Shown: positions 1 through 11,800 of the stretch, piece by piece
How positions within the stretch are numbered: position 1 is the first letter of the stretch
How the letters are laid out: each line of letters opens with the position of its first letter
NCBI GenBank assembly: GCA_030522415.1
Contig: CM060121.1
Coordinates: 21,436,642 to 21,500,641 of the forward strand
From: Channallabes apus
Taxonomy: Eukaryota; Chordata; Actinopteri; Siluriformes; Clariidae
Reading direction: 5' to 3'
DNA length: 64,000 nucleotides
Position numbers and translations under genes: made by a program
Notes under the pieces: model-generated
Seen by the model: only the letters and a program-made list of their open reading frames with translations
Database searches by the model: none
What the model was told of the DNA's origin: nothing

Positions 1-925
1 GACGAATTTCGTTTGCCAGCAACCAAGTCCCTAACTCAAGCCCAGAGGAACTACCCAGCTCACCGCTTGGAGTTTCTGGCTTTGAAATGGTCGATTTGTG
101 ACAAGTTCAGTCACTGGCTCAAAGGTCACAAATTCACAGTCTGGACTGACAACAACCCATTGACTCATATACTTACAAAGCCGAAGCTGGACTGTTGTGA
201 GCAACGCTGGGTAGCCAAGTTGGCAAGTTACAACTTCGACATTAAGTATGTCCCAGGACGGTAGAACATCATAGCTGACGCTTTGAGCCATGTGCCTTTT
301 GTCAAGGAGAGCGTTGGCCAAAGACTTCTTACTGAGCCCTATGCAAACCTTCTGAGTGATGTTAAAGATGTGTCATGTAATGCCTTCAGGTCATCCAGTG
401 GTCAAGTGAAGCCCGTTACAGTGAATAATATTGTCTAGTCAGCATGTGACTCACCTCATGTATGGGCTCAGTGTATCGGAATGAACGACGTGTCTGCGGT
501 ACTACAATCACATATGGTTTGGGAAGCTGGTCCCAGGTCCCGAGCAGTGCAAACATTGCAGTTCCTTCCTCAGTTGATACCACCTGGAATTAACACCTTA
601 CCTGCATACACCGAAAAAGACTTTCGTGACAAGCAGTTGGATGATAGAACTCTCTCTCATGTCCTAAAGAGTCTGTTTCTGTCACAAGATAATTGAAACA
701 CTGGGACAAACTTACCGTGCACAATGGTGCCCTGTACAGAGTTTCAAAGGACCCTAAGACTAGAGCAAAATGGTCCCGATATGATGTTCCTGACTCTCTC
801 AAAGATGAAGTCCTGAAAGGAGTTCACGATGAGGCCGGTCATCAGGCCCAGTCCAGGACTCTTAGTTTAGTAAGGGAGAGGTTATTCTGGACAAACATTG
901 ACAGAGATGTGAGGGACTATGTTCA
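1..925 (+). pseudogene. Ty3/Gypsy pol remnant: RNase H end and zinc-finger start
   Basis: This is the remains of an LTR-retrotransposon polyprotein entering from the left edge. The first 260 bases read as the end of a Gypsy RNase H domain, with 'VWTDNNPL' and 'WVAKLASYNFDIKYVPG'. A TAG at 262-264, another at 436-438 and a TGA at 694-696 interrupt the same frame. Homology then continues in another frame from about 693 to 925, ending in the start of an H2C2 integrase zinc finger ('GVHDEAGHQ'). The zinc finger is cut by the LINE at about 926 and resumes near 2035. Stops plus a frameshift mean it cannot encode a working protein. Family assignment rests on the domain order. Confidence 0.85.
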
Positions 926-2034
926 ATTCAATTAAATTTTATTTATATATCGCTTTTAACAATGGTCATTGTCTCAAAGCAGCTTCAAAAAAATTAAAGA
1001 ACATTTTTTTTAGAAAAGAAAAAATTGGCAGTGTGTATGTGTGAGAAAAATGTGTATAGGTAATAATGAGATGAATGAATGATGACTGAAATGTCTCTGA
1101 TGAGCAAGCCAAGGGTGACTGCGACGGTGGCAAGGAAAAACTCCCTGAAATGGCAATAGGAAGAAACCTTGAGAGGAACCAGACTCAACAGGGAACCCAT
1201 CCTCATTTGGGTGATAACAGATAGAAATGATATGACATCATGTGTGTTGTGCAGGTGAAAGTTCAATATGACAGAAATACTTTAAGTTGACATGAAGTCC
1301 AGTTCGGCATAGGGACGAGTCAGTAGGTGCAGAGGGCAGATGAGGTCTGGTTCACTGGAAGCACAGGAGCAGCATGTGTAGCTCCAAACCATCATGAAGC
1401 AGAATCCAGCTGGAGCTGGTCCTTCTCTGGATGCCTCAGGAACCTCGCAGGGTCGGTCTTTGTCTACTGAAGCTGGCACAATCTCCCGATGCCTCGGGAT
1501 GGGTAGAAAAATACAGAACAGATGGGGAGAATTAGCGTAGTCGCCATTCAGACTAAGTGTACTGGAGTATGAGATTATGGGATGATGGGATGAGTTACTT
1601 GTATGCCAGATTAAAAAGATGCGTCTTGAGTCTACTTTTGAACTGGGAAACCGTGTCTGTTCCCCGAACACTGTCTGGAAGGCTATTCCAAAGCTTTGGA
1701 GCTAAATATGAAAACGCCCTACCCCCTTTTGTAGATTTTGAAATTCTGGGAACTACCAGAAGTCCGGAGTTTTGTGATCTTAAGGCGCATGGTGGATTGT
1801 AGCATATCAGAAGACTGGTTAGATATGTGGGAGCTAAACCATTTAAAGCCTTGTATGTAAGTAATACTATTCTGTAATTTATTCTAGACTGAACAGGTAG
1901 CCAGAGCAAGGATGATAATATTGGGGTTATATGATCATATTTCTGGATCTAGTGAGAACCCTGGCGGCTGCATTTTGGACTAACTGAAGCTTGTTTATTG
2001 AGGATGCAGGACAACCAATGTTCGACATTGCCAG
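926..2034 (-). mobile_element. 5'-truncated L2/CR1-like LINE inserted in the Gypsy pol
   Basis: Read on the minus strand, 2034 to about 1595 encodes the carboxy end of a LINE reverse transcriptase: 'INKLQLVQNAAARVLT', then after a frame change 'LLTYKALNGLAP' and 'LWNSLPDSVRG'. The rest down to 926 is 3' untranslated sequence. It ends in the same tail as the LINE at 5120-9027 ('caattcaatt' beside an AAATTTTATT-type tail). Gypsy coding sequence sits on both sides, so this LINE landed in the Gypsy element. It is pseudogenised and truncated before the catalytic YADD box. Edges are good to about 10 bases. Confidence 0.8.
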
Positions 2035-2826
2035 CGATGCATTGTCAGTAAGACAGCTGAACCTGAAGGGAGAGCTCCTTTGGAGAGTATAACAACAACT
2101 AGACCACTGGAGCTTGTCTGTATTGATTTTTGGTCGGCTGAAAACTCCTGTAACAAGTCCATAGATGTACTTGTAATAACGGACCATTTAACGAGATTGG
2201 CTCAGGCGTTTCCCTGTAAAGACCAGACAGCCAAGCAGGTAGCGAAAGTTCTTTGGGACAAATATTTCTGTGTCTTTGGATTCCCGGAAAGGATCCACAG
2301 TGATCAAGGGACTAATTTTGAGAGTCAATTCATAAGTGAGCTCCTCATGATCTCGGGTGTCAAAAAATCATACACTATTCCCTATCATCCAATGGGAAAT
2401 GGTAATGTGGAAAAATTCAATAGTACCTTAGGTTGTATGATCCGCACACTGTCTCCTGAAGGCTGACTGGCCACGACGTTTACAAACATTGACATTCATG
2501 TACAACTGCACAGCTCATGAAACAATGGGCTACCCGCCCTTTTACCTCATGTTGGGCCGTGTCCCCCGCCTACCTGTTGACGTTTTGTTTCATACTGTCC
2601 AGCATGATTCTAATGTGACAAGCTATGACAAGTATGTGGCTTCTCTCACCAATGATCTAAAGGAAGCATTGTTAATCGCTCAGGAACATGCTGTGAAGGA
2701 GCAGAGAAGACATGCTCTTCTGTACAAATGGAAAGTAAAGGGATCCAGTATCGAAGTTGGGGATAGAGTGCTTTTAGCCAACAAAACAGAGAGCGGTAAA
2801 AAGAAACTCGCAGATTTCATTCATGA
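2035..2826 (+). pseudogene. Ty3/Gypsy integrase remnant (continues the copy at 1-925)
   Basis: The Gypsy pol resumes with the last part of the zinc finger ('CIVSKT') and runs into the integrase core. All three catalytic acidic residues of the DDE core can be seen: D in 'LVCIDFWS', D in 'HSDQGTNF' and E in 'GNVEKFNS'. A TGA at 2464-2466 coincides with a frameshift, and the carboxy part continues from 2489 ('NCTAHETMGYPPF', 'GDRVLLANK'). Homology fades near 2826 and no LTR follows, so the 3' part of the element is gone. It is non-functional. Confidence 0.85.
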
Positions 2827-4500
2827 GTTCAACAGAATACAAAAAAAACTGAATTATAGTTTATTTGTCTTAACAAAACTTCAGGTTGTCTCACAAACAC
2901 ACACAAAACAAAAATATAAACTGTTCTCTGAACAAAGACAAACATCTTTATTAGAATATACAGTATTAGTCTAAACCTGGTGCGTTGATTCTAGCTGTTA
3001 CACAGTGACTCTGAAAAATAGGCGAGAGCTACGGAGCATTATGCTAGAAGTAAAGATTTAGCAATAACACAATACATTTTATAGTTTAAACTACATTCTT
3101 AATTTAAAACTGCCTAACAAGAAACATAAAATTTATATTATGCTGATTAAAACAAAATAATAAATGTATGAATATATCTTCCAGCTGCTGCATTCAAACT
3201 AGAAGTGGAGCCAATCAGAAACAACCAGTGTAAACCAATGTAAAAAAATTAAGTAAAAAGTTGCACAGCTTTTTTAAGTTTACCCAACTTTTTAGAGAAA
3301 TCTGCTGGCCAAACTAAATATTTCACATTGCTGTTTAGTTTACACAACAAGTACCCAGTTAAAAATCTTGAGTTGACTCAACTTGTAATTCAAATATAAG
3401 TCAGCTCAAGTCCCATTGTTTGTTGTTGACAGGAAAATAGTTTATAGATTGAATAAAGACAACAAAACAACAAAGTTCACTTGTACCACTTCAGCGCTAT
3501 TATTTCTGCAGTGCAAATATTAACTAATCCCAGTCAAAATATTCTGTTTAGATTTTCAAATTAATTTCTATTGGTGCAAGTGTTTGTTTACACTGAGCAA
3601 GCTTATTAGTAGCTTGTTTTAAAGTAGATTATTAAATCTGGCACATAACTGTTCATAACATGACTTTTACAGACCATTTAGATTTTTGTACATGCAGTAA
3701 CAATGTGCTCACAGTACATCTAACAACCTGTGTTTTATCTCATAGTGTCAGTTCACAGTAGTGCTTACTGCTTTTTATTAGTGTCACGTTTTTGGCAAAT
3801 ATGAGACAAGCTGGTTTTAAACTTTCTTCCTACAGGAAGAAATATATACATTGATCTGTCCATTCATCTTTGAAAGTGTGCTTTCTTTTTTTGGGAGAAG
3901 ACATGCTGTGTCAAGCGCTTGTTTGTGTTTTGTAAGGATTTGGGTTTCTGTAGGTGCATTACGGTCATTTTTGTTTCTACTGCATCCTCTGTGTATGCAT
4001 GGTAAACTATCTCGTTGACTGGCTTTCTTGAATGATGCGTATAACCATGCCCACCCAAGAGAAAAAGCGCTATGTTTGTCCAAAAAAGCACTGGCTGCTG
4101 TGATGTAATTTGGCACATAACGGCTCATAACATCTTTTTTACTCAACGTTTGATTTTCATTTATGGAAAATATCGAAGGGCTGGCAAAGTTTTGAGTCAT
4201 GTTGTGACATAATTGGCTAGACAGACAGATTTTTTTTTTTTACTGGTTTCTGCTCCTCCAGTGTACAACATGTAAAGTTATTATTGAAAGAGAAAGTTCT
4301 GGCCAATATACAGACAAAACATTTATTTTATTTATTTAGATACAGCCATAGTTCCTTGTCTTGTATTTGTTATTGCATCTGTTGTTATCGCTACTTAGTT
4401 GCTAGTTTGAATTACCACTATTTAGTCTCCTGTTTTTGTTTGTTTCTCTGTTTGGTTTATGATGCTGTTTAAGCTTGTTATTAATAAATAACTTTACATC
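2827..4500. other. AT-rich interval without a recognised gene
   Basis: No gene or classified transposon is supported here. There is an open frame of 127 codons on the minus strand (3817-4200), but it resembles no family I recognise and has no splice context. A short phrase around 'ggcacataac' with a 'cataacat' follow-up occurs near 3640 and 4110, suggesting an old internally repeated element. A run of T lies at about 4230-4241. Confidence 0.4.
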
Positions 4501-4645
4501 TGCATTCATGCTATGCCTGGAGTCCATCTCATGACAACATGGCTCAAAGCAGGGCATATCCTGGGCAGAACAAAACACATGTCAGAGTATGATATAGAGC
4601 AGAGCAATATTTTGGGTCTATTTGGATTAATTCCCAATGGCCCTT

Positions 4646-4810
4646 ATTGGGTGTGTGAGTGTGTGTATGTGTGTGTATGTGTGTGTGCCCTGCGATGGAT
4701 TGGCACCCTGTCCAGGGTGTACCCTGCTTAGTGCCCAAAGTCTCCTGGGATGGGCTCCAGGTCCCCTGCGACCCTGAACACAGGATTAAGCGGTATAGAA
4801 TGAATGAATG
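4646..4810 (+). mobile_element. 5'-truncated SINE/L2-type 3' tail
   Basis: This is a fish short interspersed repeat tail with the phrase 'ccctgcgatggattggcacc' and a terminal (GAAT)n run. It is flanked by a 10-bp direct repeat, 'aatggccctt', at 4636-4645 and 4811-4820, which marks it as a retroposed insertion. The same tail occurs at 11440-11690 (plus) and 45146-45518 (minus, full length with a tRNA-like head). Confidence 0.75.
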
Positions 4811-5170
4811 AATGGCCCTTTTAAGAGGATCTTACAAGGATATGCACACAGTGTAGATAGGAGAAAAATTTATATCCTTATATGAGCACAGCAGCGTCTC
4901 ATGAGCCAATTTGGTCTTTGAGATGAAAGGGCTTATGGATTTTAAAGTTAAATGACAAATTCTACCCAAATTCTCTGGTAGGCTAAGAAATATTACCACT
5001 TTTTCCACATTTTGAAAAATTTAATTTATAAAGATTTAAGATTAATTTATAGTTGATTTGTTCTCAAAATTTGTGTATGTTTTGGAAATCCCTGATTATA
5101 ACGATCACACGTGCACTTTAAAACAGACCGCTCGGAAATTAGAGCGTAAATGGCGTCAAACTAGTTAGTA

Positions 5171-5836
5171 TTGTTAGTATTTCAAATAGCATGGAAAGAG
5201 AGCATCCTGAACTATAGGAAAGCTCTTAGTGTAGCTAGATCAACGTATCTCTCCACTCTTATAGAAGAAAATAAAAATAATCCTAGATTTTTATTTAATA
5301 CCGTAGCCAAATTAATCAGAAATAAGACCACTACAGAAATCTCCACAACATCATCATGCAATAGTGAGGACTTCATGAACTTTTTTAATAATAAAATTGT
5401 AAATATCAGGCATAAAATTGAGGCTTTGAAACGGAACAATGTAATTGATACAGATGTTAACCTAGCCATGTCAGATCGGAACCTAGAATACTTTACTCCC
5501 CTTGAAGAGAATGAACTAATTTCACTCATCTCTTCTGCAAATTCATAGACCTGTATATTAGATCCTATACCGACACATTTTCTTAAACAGATAGTACCAG
5601 TAATAACAGAACCACTGTTGAGAATAATTAATTCCTCACTCAGCATTGGTTATGTTCCAAAATCTTTTAAATTAGCAATTATCAAAACAATAATTAAGAA
5701 ACCTGACCTCGACCCCTGTGAGCTGTCCAATTACAGGCCAATATCAAACCTCCCCTTTATCTCTAAGATTCTGGAAAAGATAGTAGCGGAGCAGCCATGC
5801 TCATATCTACATAGAAATGGCATACATGAACTGTAA
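5171..5836 (+). pseudogene. LINE ORF2 fragment: pre-RT linker and start of RT
   Basis: The fragment reads 'IAWKESILNYRKAL' and then, after a TAG at about 5546-5548, the first reverse transcriptase blocks 'YVPKSFKLAIIKTIIKK' and 'LSNYRPISNLPFISKILEK'. The reading frame is cut exactly where the SINE begins at 5837. An in-frame stop and the lost upstream endonuclease make it a pseudogene. Confidence 0.8.
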
Positions 5837-6033
5837 CTGGGGGCCAGGGGTAGCTCAGTGGTTAAGGCATTGGACTACGGTTCGGAAGATCCCAGGTTCA
5901 AACCCCACAACCACCAAGTTGCCACTGTTGGGCCCTTGAGCAAGGCCCTTAACCCTCAACTGCTCAGATGTATAATATGAGAAAAATGTAAGTCGCTCTG
6001 GATAAGAGCGTCTGCCAAATGCCTAAATGTAAA
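5837..6033 (+). mobile_element. tRNA-derived SINE inserted in LINE reverse transcriptase
   Basis: The head resembles a tRNA with a pol III A box ('tagctcagtgg') and B box ('ggttcaaaccc'). The tail carries 'gtaagtcgctctggataaga' and ends in 'taaatgtaaatg'. The LINE reading frame matches on each side once the SINE is skipped. A short target duplication, about 'tgta', is visible. Further copies of the family lie at 9089-9281, 22476-22637 and 29866-30068, all on the minus strand. Confidence 0.85.
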
Positions 6034-6293
6034 TGTATCAGTCAGGATTTAGGCCTCATCACAGCACAGAAACAGCACTCGTTAAAGTAGTAAATGACCT
6101 CCTATTGGCCTCTGATCAGGGTTGTGTAACTATGCTTGTATTACTCGACCTCAGTGCAGCTTTTGACACCATTGATCATGCTATTCTTCTTCACAGATTA
6201 GAAAATCTAGTAGGAATTAAGGGTACAGCCCTCTTCTGGCTCAGATCCTACTTGACCGATCGTAATCAGTATGTAGATTTAAATGGTGATTAT
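6034..6293 (+). pseudogene. LINE ORF2 fragment: central reverse transcriptase
   Basis: It encodes 'YQSGFRPHHSTETALVKV' followed by 'LVLLDLSAAFDTIDHAILL', the palm block carrying the first catalytic Asp of the RT (LDLSAAFDT). It continues the frame from before the SINE and stops at the hAT insertion at 6294. Confidence 0.8.
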
Positions 6294-7114
6294 CAGAGGT
6301 GGAAAGTAACGAATTACATTTACTCGCGTTACTGTAATTGAGTAGCTTTTTTGTGTATTTCTACTTTTTAAAGTAGTTTTAAAAATCTGTAATTTTACTT
6401 TTACTTAAGTACGTTTTGTTTGAAGTATTGTAATTCGCTACATTTGAAATCGTATTCGCTACTGAGTAAAAAATAAATGAATGAAAATGATAAAATAATA
6501 AAAATATTATGCTTTATAAATGCTCCGTTGCGCCGCGTGTGTGTATCATGTCCTGGTCGACCGCCGCTCCAGACTCCACTCCAGGTTTTCTGACATCGGC
6601 ATCTTCCTGATCTTCCACACGGTCGCTTCCACCCTGAGGGTGACGTCATCGACTAGCGCGACCATATATAAACCGGAGAGAGACGCGGGAAAAAGGAAAG
6701 GTTGTGATTTTGCCGTTTTGATATTTGGTTGTATATTCTGGTTTTGACTTTTTGCCTCCCATTGACTTTGATTATTGCTTTGTCCCTTTGCTTTGGTTGG
6801 TCTTTGTATATATTTGTAGATAATTTCATTGTTTTTGGTTTAGGGAGTCTGGGAAGGTACCTGTATTTTTGTTTGTGTGTGTGTGTTTTTTTTTTTTTTT
6901 GCAGGTAATCTAGCTACTAAATTTAAATAACATTTTGTTAAATTTTGTAACACCCCGCGCTGTTAAAAAAAAATAAAAAAGTAACTCGGTAACTTTTACT
7001 CTGAGTAAATTTTTATAATGGTAACTTTACTTGTACTTAAGTAAAATTTCACTGAAGTAACAGTACTTGTACTTGAGTACAAAATTTTATTACTTTTATT
7101 ATTTTATTACTCTG
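6294..7114. mobile_element. Non-autonomous hAT-type element inserted in LINE
   Basis: The left end begins 'cagaggtggaaagtaacg' and is rich in the 'acttaagta / tacttgagtac' motifs typical of fish Tol2-like hAT elements. The right end is eroded but keeps 'ctctg'. The interior contains no transposase. The host LINE protein picks up again immediately after 7114. A clean 8-bp target duplication is not seen, so the exact right edge is uncertain by a few bases. Confidence 0.65.
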
Positions 7115-8030
7115 CATGTTCTCTAGTGGAGTTTGGCATTTCGCAGGGTTCAGTTTTAGGCCTACTGCTTTTTTCCCTTTTCATGCTTCCTCTGGCAACA
7201 TAATCCGTAAGCATGGTATTAGTTTTCATTGTTATGCTGACGACACACAATTATATGTCTCAGCAAAACCTGATGAGAAAAACCAGCTTACTAAAGTTGA
7301 GCAATGTGTGCAGGACATAAGAAATTGGATGCTAATTAAATTCCTTCTGCTTAATCCGGATAAGACAGAAGTTCTAGTCATAGGACCGCATACAGCTAGG
7401 AGTAAAATTTTAGATCACACCGTACCTTTATATGGCCTTTCTGTTCCATCAAGTGCAACAATAAAAGACCTCGGCGTGATTATAGACTCCAGCCTTTCAT
7501 TTGAAGCTCATGTAGATAATATCACCAGGATAGCATTCTTTCACCTCAGAAATATTGCCAAGATAAGAAATATATTGTTGCTAAACGATGCAGAAAAACT
7601 AGTTCATGCTTTTATCACTTCTAGGTTGGACTATTGTAATGCCTTACTGTCTGGTTGTTCAGCTAGGTGCATAAACAAGCTTCAGCTAGTCCAGAATGCA
7701 GCAGCGAGAGTCCTCACTAGAACCAGAAGATATGAGCACATCACCCCTATCCTATCTTCACTGCATTGGCTCCCTGTGAAATTTCGCATTGATTTTAAAA
7801 TACTACTCTTGACATATAAAGCATTAAATGGTCTCGCGCCGCAGTATCTGACCGAACTGCTAGTGTCTTACGATCCGCCACGCCTACTTCGATCAAAGGA
7901 TGCAGGCAGCTTTTTTTACAAAGCCCCAAAATTATGGAATAGTCTTCCAAATAGTGTTCGGGACTCAGACACAGTCTCAGTGTTTAAGTCTAGGCTAAAA
8001 ACCTATTTATTTATCCAAGCATTTTTATAA
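7115..8030 (+). pseudogene. LINE ORF2 fragment: RT catalytic box to carboxy end
   Basis: This is the longest open stretch of the LINE. It holds the catalytic 'FHCYADDTQLYVS' box and then 'LLNPDKTEVLVIG', 'INKLQLVQNAAARVLTR', 'LLLTYKALNGLAPQYLTELL' and 'KLWNSLPNSVRDSDTV', ending at 8030. An indel at the start shifts the frame of the 'QGSVLG' block. The carboxy part is nearly intact, but the full protein is missing. Confidence 0.85.
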
Positions 8031-9027
8031 ATAGATTTGCCTTATGTAAAGGAGCAGATCTGGGGGACTCATGGACGTAGAGTATTATGGTGAACTGGTA
8101 TGTTTAGATGCTGTCTTCCTCACTCTCATTTGATCACTCAGGTTTGCTGATGGTGAGGTGATTGTTTGCTTTACATCTCAGGGAGCCCTCATGTTTGTGT
8201 TTCCTTCTGGCTCTCCCTTTTAATTGTGCTGTCATAGTTAGTCCTGCCGGAGTCTCTGCTTGCACTCTACAGTAAATATACATTCACATTATACATTATG
8301 TGACTGTGACCCTACCTAACTGCCATCTCTCCTCTTCTTCTCTTTCTCCCCCTCTTTCTCTTTCCTCTCTCCCCTTGTCTCCCCCTTTCACTCTCTCTCT
8401 CTCTGTCGAGCTATACATGTCATCCCTGAGCTGCCAGTGATCCAGACTCCCTCTGCCCTCCGGACGTGTTTGATCGATCCTGGTGCCCCGCTTCTGGTTG
8501 GAGGTCTCGTCGCATGGATGCCCCGTGTGTCTCTTTGGGATGCGTCTGGTGTCTGGGGATGATTCTCTCTACTTAGAAGACGGTTCTGACCTCGACTGGT
8601 GTTAGCAGCTGTTTCTCTGAGGACTTGACAATTTGATAGTTCAGGACTGGAACTTTCTACAAGTCTATCTGAGTCTCCAATAACTACCTGGACTCCATTT
8701 TAACATCAATTAACATCAACTATTATAGCTGAACTGCCTGCCACCTAAGACACTGTATATATGCAGATCATTTCCTGCTATCTGTTTCACCCAGATGAGG
8801 ATGGGTTCTCTGTTGAGTCTGGTTCCTCTCAAGGTTTCTTCCTATTACCATCTCAGGGAGTTTTTCCTTGCCACTGTCGCCCGCGGCTTGCTCACCATCT
8901 GACCATTTTGATTCATGCACATTCACATTCCATACAAACTTAAATAATTCTTTGGATTGTGTAAAGCTGTTTTGAGACAATGTCAATTGTTAAAAGCGCT
9001 ATACAAATAAAATTGAATTGAATTGAA
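8031..9027 (+). other. 3' untranslated region of the LINE
   Basis: This non-coding sequence downstream of the LINE ORF includes a pyrimidine-rich run at about 8335-8405 and ends with 'aaagcgctatacaaataaaa' and the short tandem tail. The final 60 bases match, in reverse, the LINE end at 926-1000. Confidence 0.7.
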
Positions 9028-9088
9028 ATCAAAATGAGTGTTGCAGTAGGTGACATAAGAAACTGGTAGTTAAATTGCTTTTTATTTC

Positions 9089-9281
9089 ATTTACATTTAG
9101 GCATTTGGCAGACGCTCTTATCCAGAGCGACTTACATTTTTATCTCATTATACATCTGAGCAGTTGAGGGTTAAGGGCCTTGCTCAAGGGCCCAACAGTG
9201 GCAACTTGGTGGTTGTGGGGTTTGAACCTGGGATCTTCCAAACCATAGTCCAATGCCTTAACCACTGAGCTACCCCTGCCC
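9089..9281 (-). mobile_element. tRNA-derived SINE (minus strand)
   Basis: This is the same family as 5837-6033, read in reverse: the tail 'acatttaggcatttggcaga' lies on the left and the tRNA-like head ('ctgagctacccctg' on plus) on the right. It is flanked by a 'tatttc' duplication at 9083-9088 and 9282-9287. Confidence 0.85.
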
Positions 9282-9288
9282 TATTTCC

Positions 9289-9624
9289 TGTCACGTTTGT
9301 GTCGGCGGTGTGTGCGTGGCATGAACGCAGAGGAAGCGAGCTGGCGGTTCAAAATACAGTCTTTATTTACATAAAGCAACATAAAGCGATCCCAACACAA
9401 ACTGTTCACTTGACTAAAGAAAGACACCTGACTGAAGTTCAGCCAGGCTATTTATAACAAACATAACTAAACGTGATTATCTTCCCTCGGTTCAGGTGAG
9501 CTTCTACGTCACCTGACCGAGGTGCACACTGGGAACTGAAGTTAACACAAAAACTACAAAACAGAACTCCAACCAAACTTAAACAAATGGGCGTTCTGGC
9601 GCCCTCTAGGGGGTAACCCTTACA
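9289..9624 (-). mobile_element. Solo LTR with perfect 5-bp target duplication
   Basis: A 336-bp unit begins 'tgtcacgtttgtg' and ends 'taacccttaca', so it reads TG...CA on either strand. It is flanked by 'tttcc' at 9284-9288 and 9625-9629. It is related to the LTRs at 38336-38580 and 39918-41317 (shared 'ggttcaggtgagc', 'cgtcacctga' and 'ccctctag' phrases). No internal region remains, which fits LTR-LTR recombination. Confidence 0.8.
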
Positions 9625-9629
9625 TTTCC

Positions 9630-11427
9630 ATGCACAGTTTGAAGAATTAATTTTTGGTAGTACCATTTATCAATTTATGGTTAGGTAAAAATTACAACTG
9701 GGTAAAAATGAATAAACAGACATATTTTATGGGTGTTTAAGTCTAATTATATGTTGTAAAACAAGAGTTGAATTTATTTATTACATTTTGTAATTGTTAA
9801 AATAGAGGGGTGGTGATGTGGGCATGGTTAATTTACCCTAAAATTTTAAATCTGACCTATATAGCAGTTGAGTGAAATGTTACCTTTAATATAATTTAAC
9901 CTCATAACCCTATTTATATTGAGATCCAGGTTTTTGTGTAATATAAAAAAAAAATAAATGCAACATAGGTTTTATTTGAATAATAATTATATTTAAATAT
10001 CCACTCAAATCACAACTTCCAAATATCCAACTGAGCTTCACCACAAATAGATGAACTGCTATGATGCTCCCTTTAGTCAGTCTAGTAACCTATGGCAGAC
10101 CAGAGACGAGGACAGATATACATACAAAACAGGCTTTAGAATACTGATACCAAGTAAAGGTACCAATATGTGTGTGAATTTAACTGATCTCTTTGGATTT
10201 TGTACATACTGTAACTCTACCTAGTGTTCACATAGACTGGATGAAAAAACAAATAAACAGACCTTGCACACTTCACACAGTATATACAGTACAGTAGGGC
10301 TGATGTCAGCTTGGGCCCTAAATTCTTGAGTGAGTGTGTGTTTGAGACATGTGAGTGTTAGTGTACAATGCAAACAAGACCTTCTTTGTGTGTGTGTGTG
10401 ATTTAATTAATTTACAAAATGAATGAGGTCATTTCTACTGAGATTGATATGTGAATTAATAGCATAATAATTAATTAATTAATAATTAATAGCATATATA
10501 AATAATAATAAAAGCATAATATAAATAATAGAATAGTTATTGATTAAATATAAAATTTGATTGCTTAACATATTATTATAATGTAATATTATTATTTGCC
10601 CATAATATTCATTTGTAAAATTTATGCCAGGTTCATGAACTCCGTGTTTATTCTTCTTTTTCTTTTTTTTTGTGCTCCAGCAATACACAATGACCATTGC
10701 TTACTTGTTACTTACACTGTTAACAGTCCCCTTTGAACTGAGCAATTTCACTCTCTACAGATTAGAATACTTAATATGCATAAATACTATGCAGCCTACT
10801 TCTCAGGGAACTACTAGCCAATCTGTCAAATATCTTGTCTTATTGATGACTTTCCATTAGTTAATTATTAGAATTAATTAACACCTCTCTGGTCTCATCC
10901 AAATTCTCTTTACAGCAGGGACCATCTACATTTAGATCACGGATGAAAAAAATGTAAATAGTTCCTTATTTACATGTAGAGGTAAACTTAACGTATGTGC
11001 ATTAGGCATCAAATGTCTAAAAAATATACCCTGCGAAGGCATTATGCCTGTGCTATCAAGAAAATATTTCAGTGAGAGTATGTGGCTTATTTAGGATTTA
11101 TGTCAACAAGTCCATCTCTTAAGTCCCCCAAGGCCAAGGTTGCATTAGTAGCAGTATGTTGTAAATATCACACAATGGCGTTATCTAGACAAAAAGAAGT
11201 GTTTATTTTGTTTATTTCACCTTCTCACTACCACCAGAAACACTAAGCAGCAATAGTTAAAATTTTCACAATGTGCATGAGAAGTCAACCTCTCTCTCTT
11301 TTTTTTTTTTTACTGTCAGTTCGCCACTCATTGACTATGTTACAGCAGATGCCACCTGTTAAGTTATTATTTAACTTGGATAGGGGGAATAATATTTGGA
11401 TCTGTATTTCAAATATTCAAATATTAT
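9630..11427. other. AT-rich interval, no gene recognised
   Basis: Only simple AT-rich runs are seen, the densest around 10455-10530 with repeated 'aattaattaat'. No coding, RNA or classified mobile feature is supported. Confidence 0.5.
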
Positions 11428-11439
11428 AATCAGAATCAG

Positions 11440-11690
11440 GTTTCCTCCGGGTACTCCGGTTTCCTCCCACAGTCCAAAGATATGCAGGTTAGGCTAATTG
11501 GCGTTCCTAAATTGCCCGTAGTGTGTGAATGAGTGTGTGAGTGTGTGTATGTGTGTGTGCCCTGCGATGGATTGGCACCCTGTCCAGGGTGTACCCGCCT
11601 AGTGCCCAAAGTCTCCTGGGATAGGCTCCAGGTCCCCCGCGACCCTGAACACAGGATTAAGCGGTATAGGAAATGAATGAATGAATGAAT
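11440..11690 (+). mobile_element. 5'-truncated SINE/L2-type tail inserted in a LINE tail
   Basis: The unit starts in 'tttcctccgggtactccgg' and ends in (AATG)n. A 12-bp duplication, 'aatcagaatcag', sits at 11428-11439 and 11691-11702. It is the same family as 45146-45518 but lacks the tRNA-like head. Confidence 0.8.
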
Positions 11691-11800
11691 AATCAGAATC
11701 AGCTTTATTGGCCAAGTATGATCAGCATATTAGAAATTCATCTTGAGTGCAATGGCTCTCAGTGTGTTTTGAAAGGCGAAGAAAAAAAAAAAAAAGTAAA
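11691..11800 (-). mobile_element. LINE 3' tail fragment (minus strand)
   Basis: 'aatcagaatcagctttattg' followed by 'gccaagtatg' is the reverse of a common fish LINE 3' end. The matching type of tail lies in plus orientation at about 30837-30946. Only the tail is present. Confidence 0.55.

Larger units (their letters stand above)
5120..9027 (+). mobile_element. L2/CR1-like non-LTR retrotransposon (LINE), 5'-truncated
   Basis: This LINE lacks its 5' part. It starts in the region between endonuclease and reverse transcriptase, contains an interrupted reverse transcriptase, and ends in a roughly 1-kb 3' untranslated region with a short tandem tail ('attgaattgaattgaa' type). A SINE (5837-6033) and a hAT-type element (6294-7114) have inserted into it. 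The shared tail and RT sequence place it in the same family as the minus-strand fragment at 926-2034. The L2/CR1 assignment is by protein resemblance; a search against repeat libraries would settle the clade. Confidence 0.85.
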
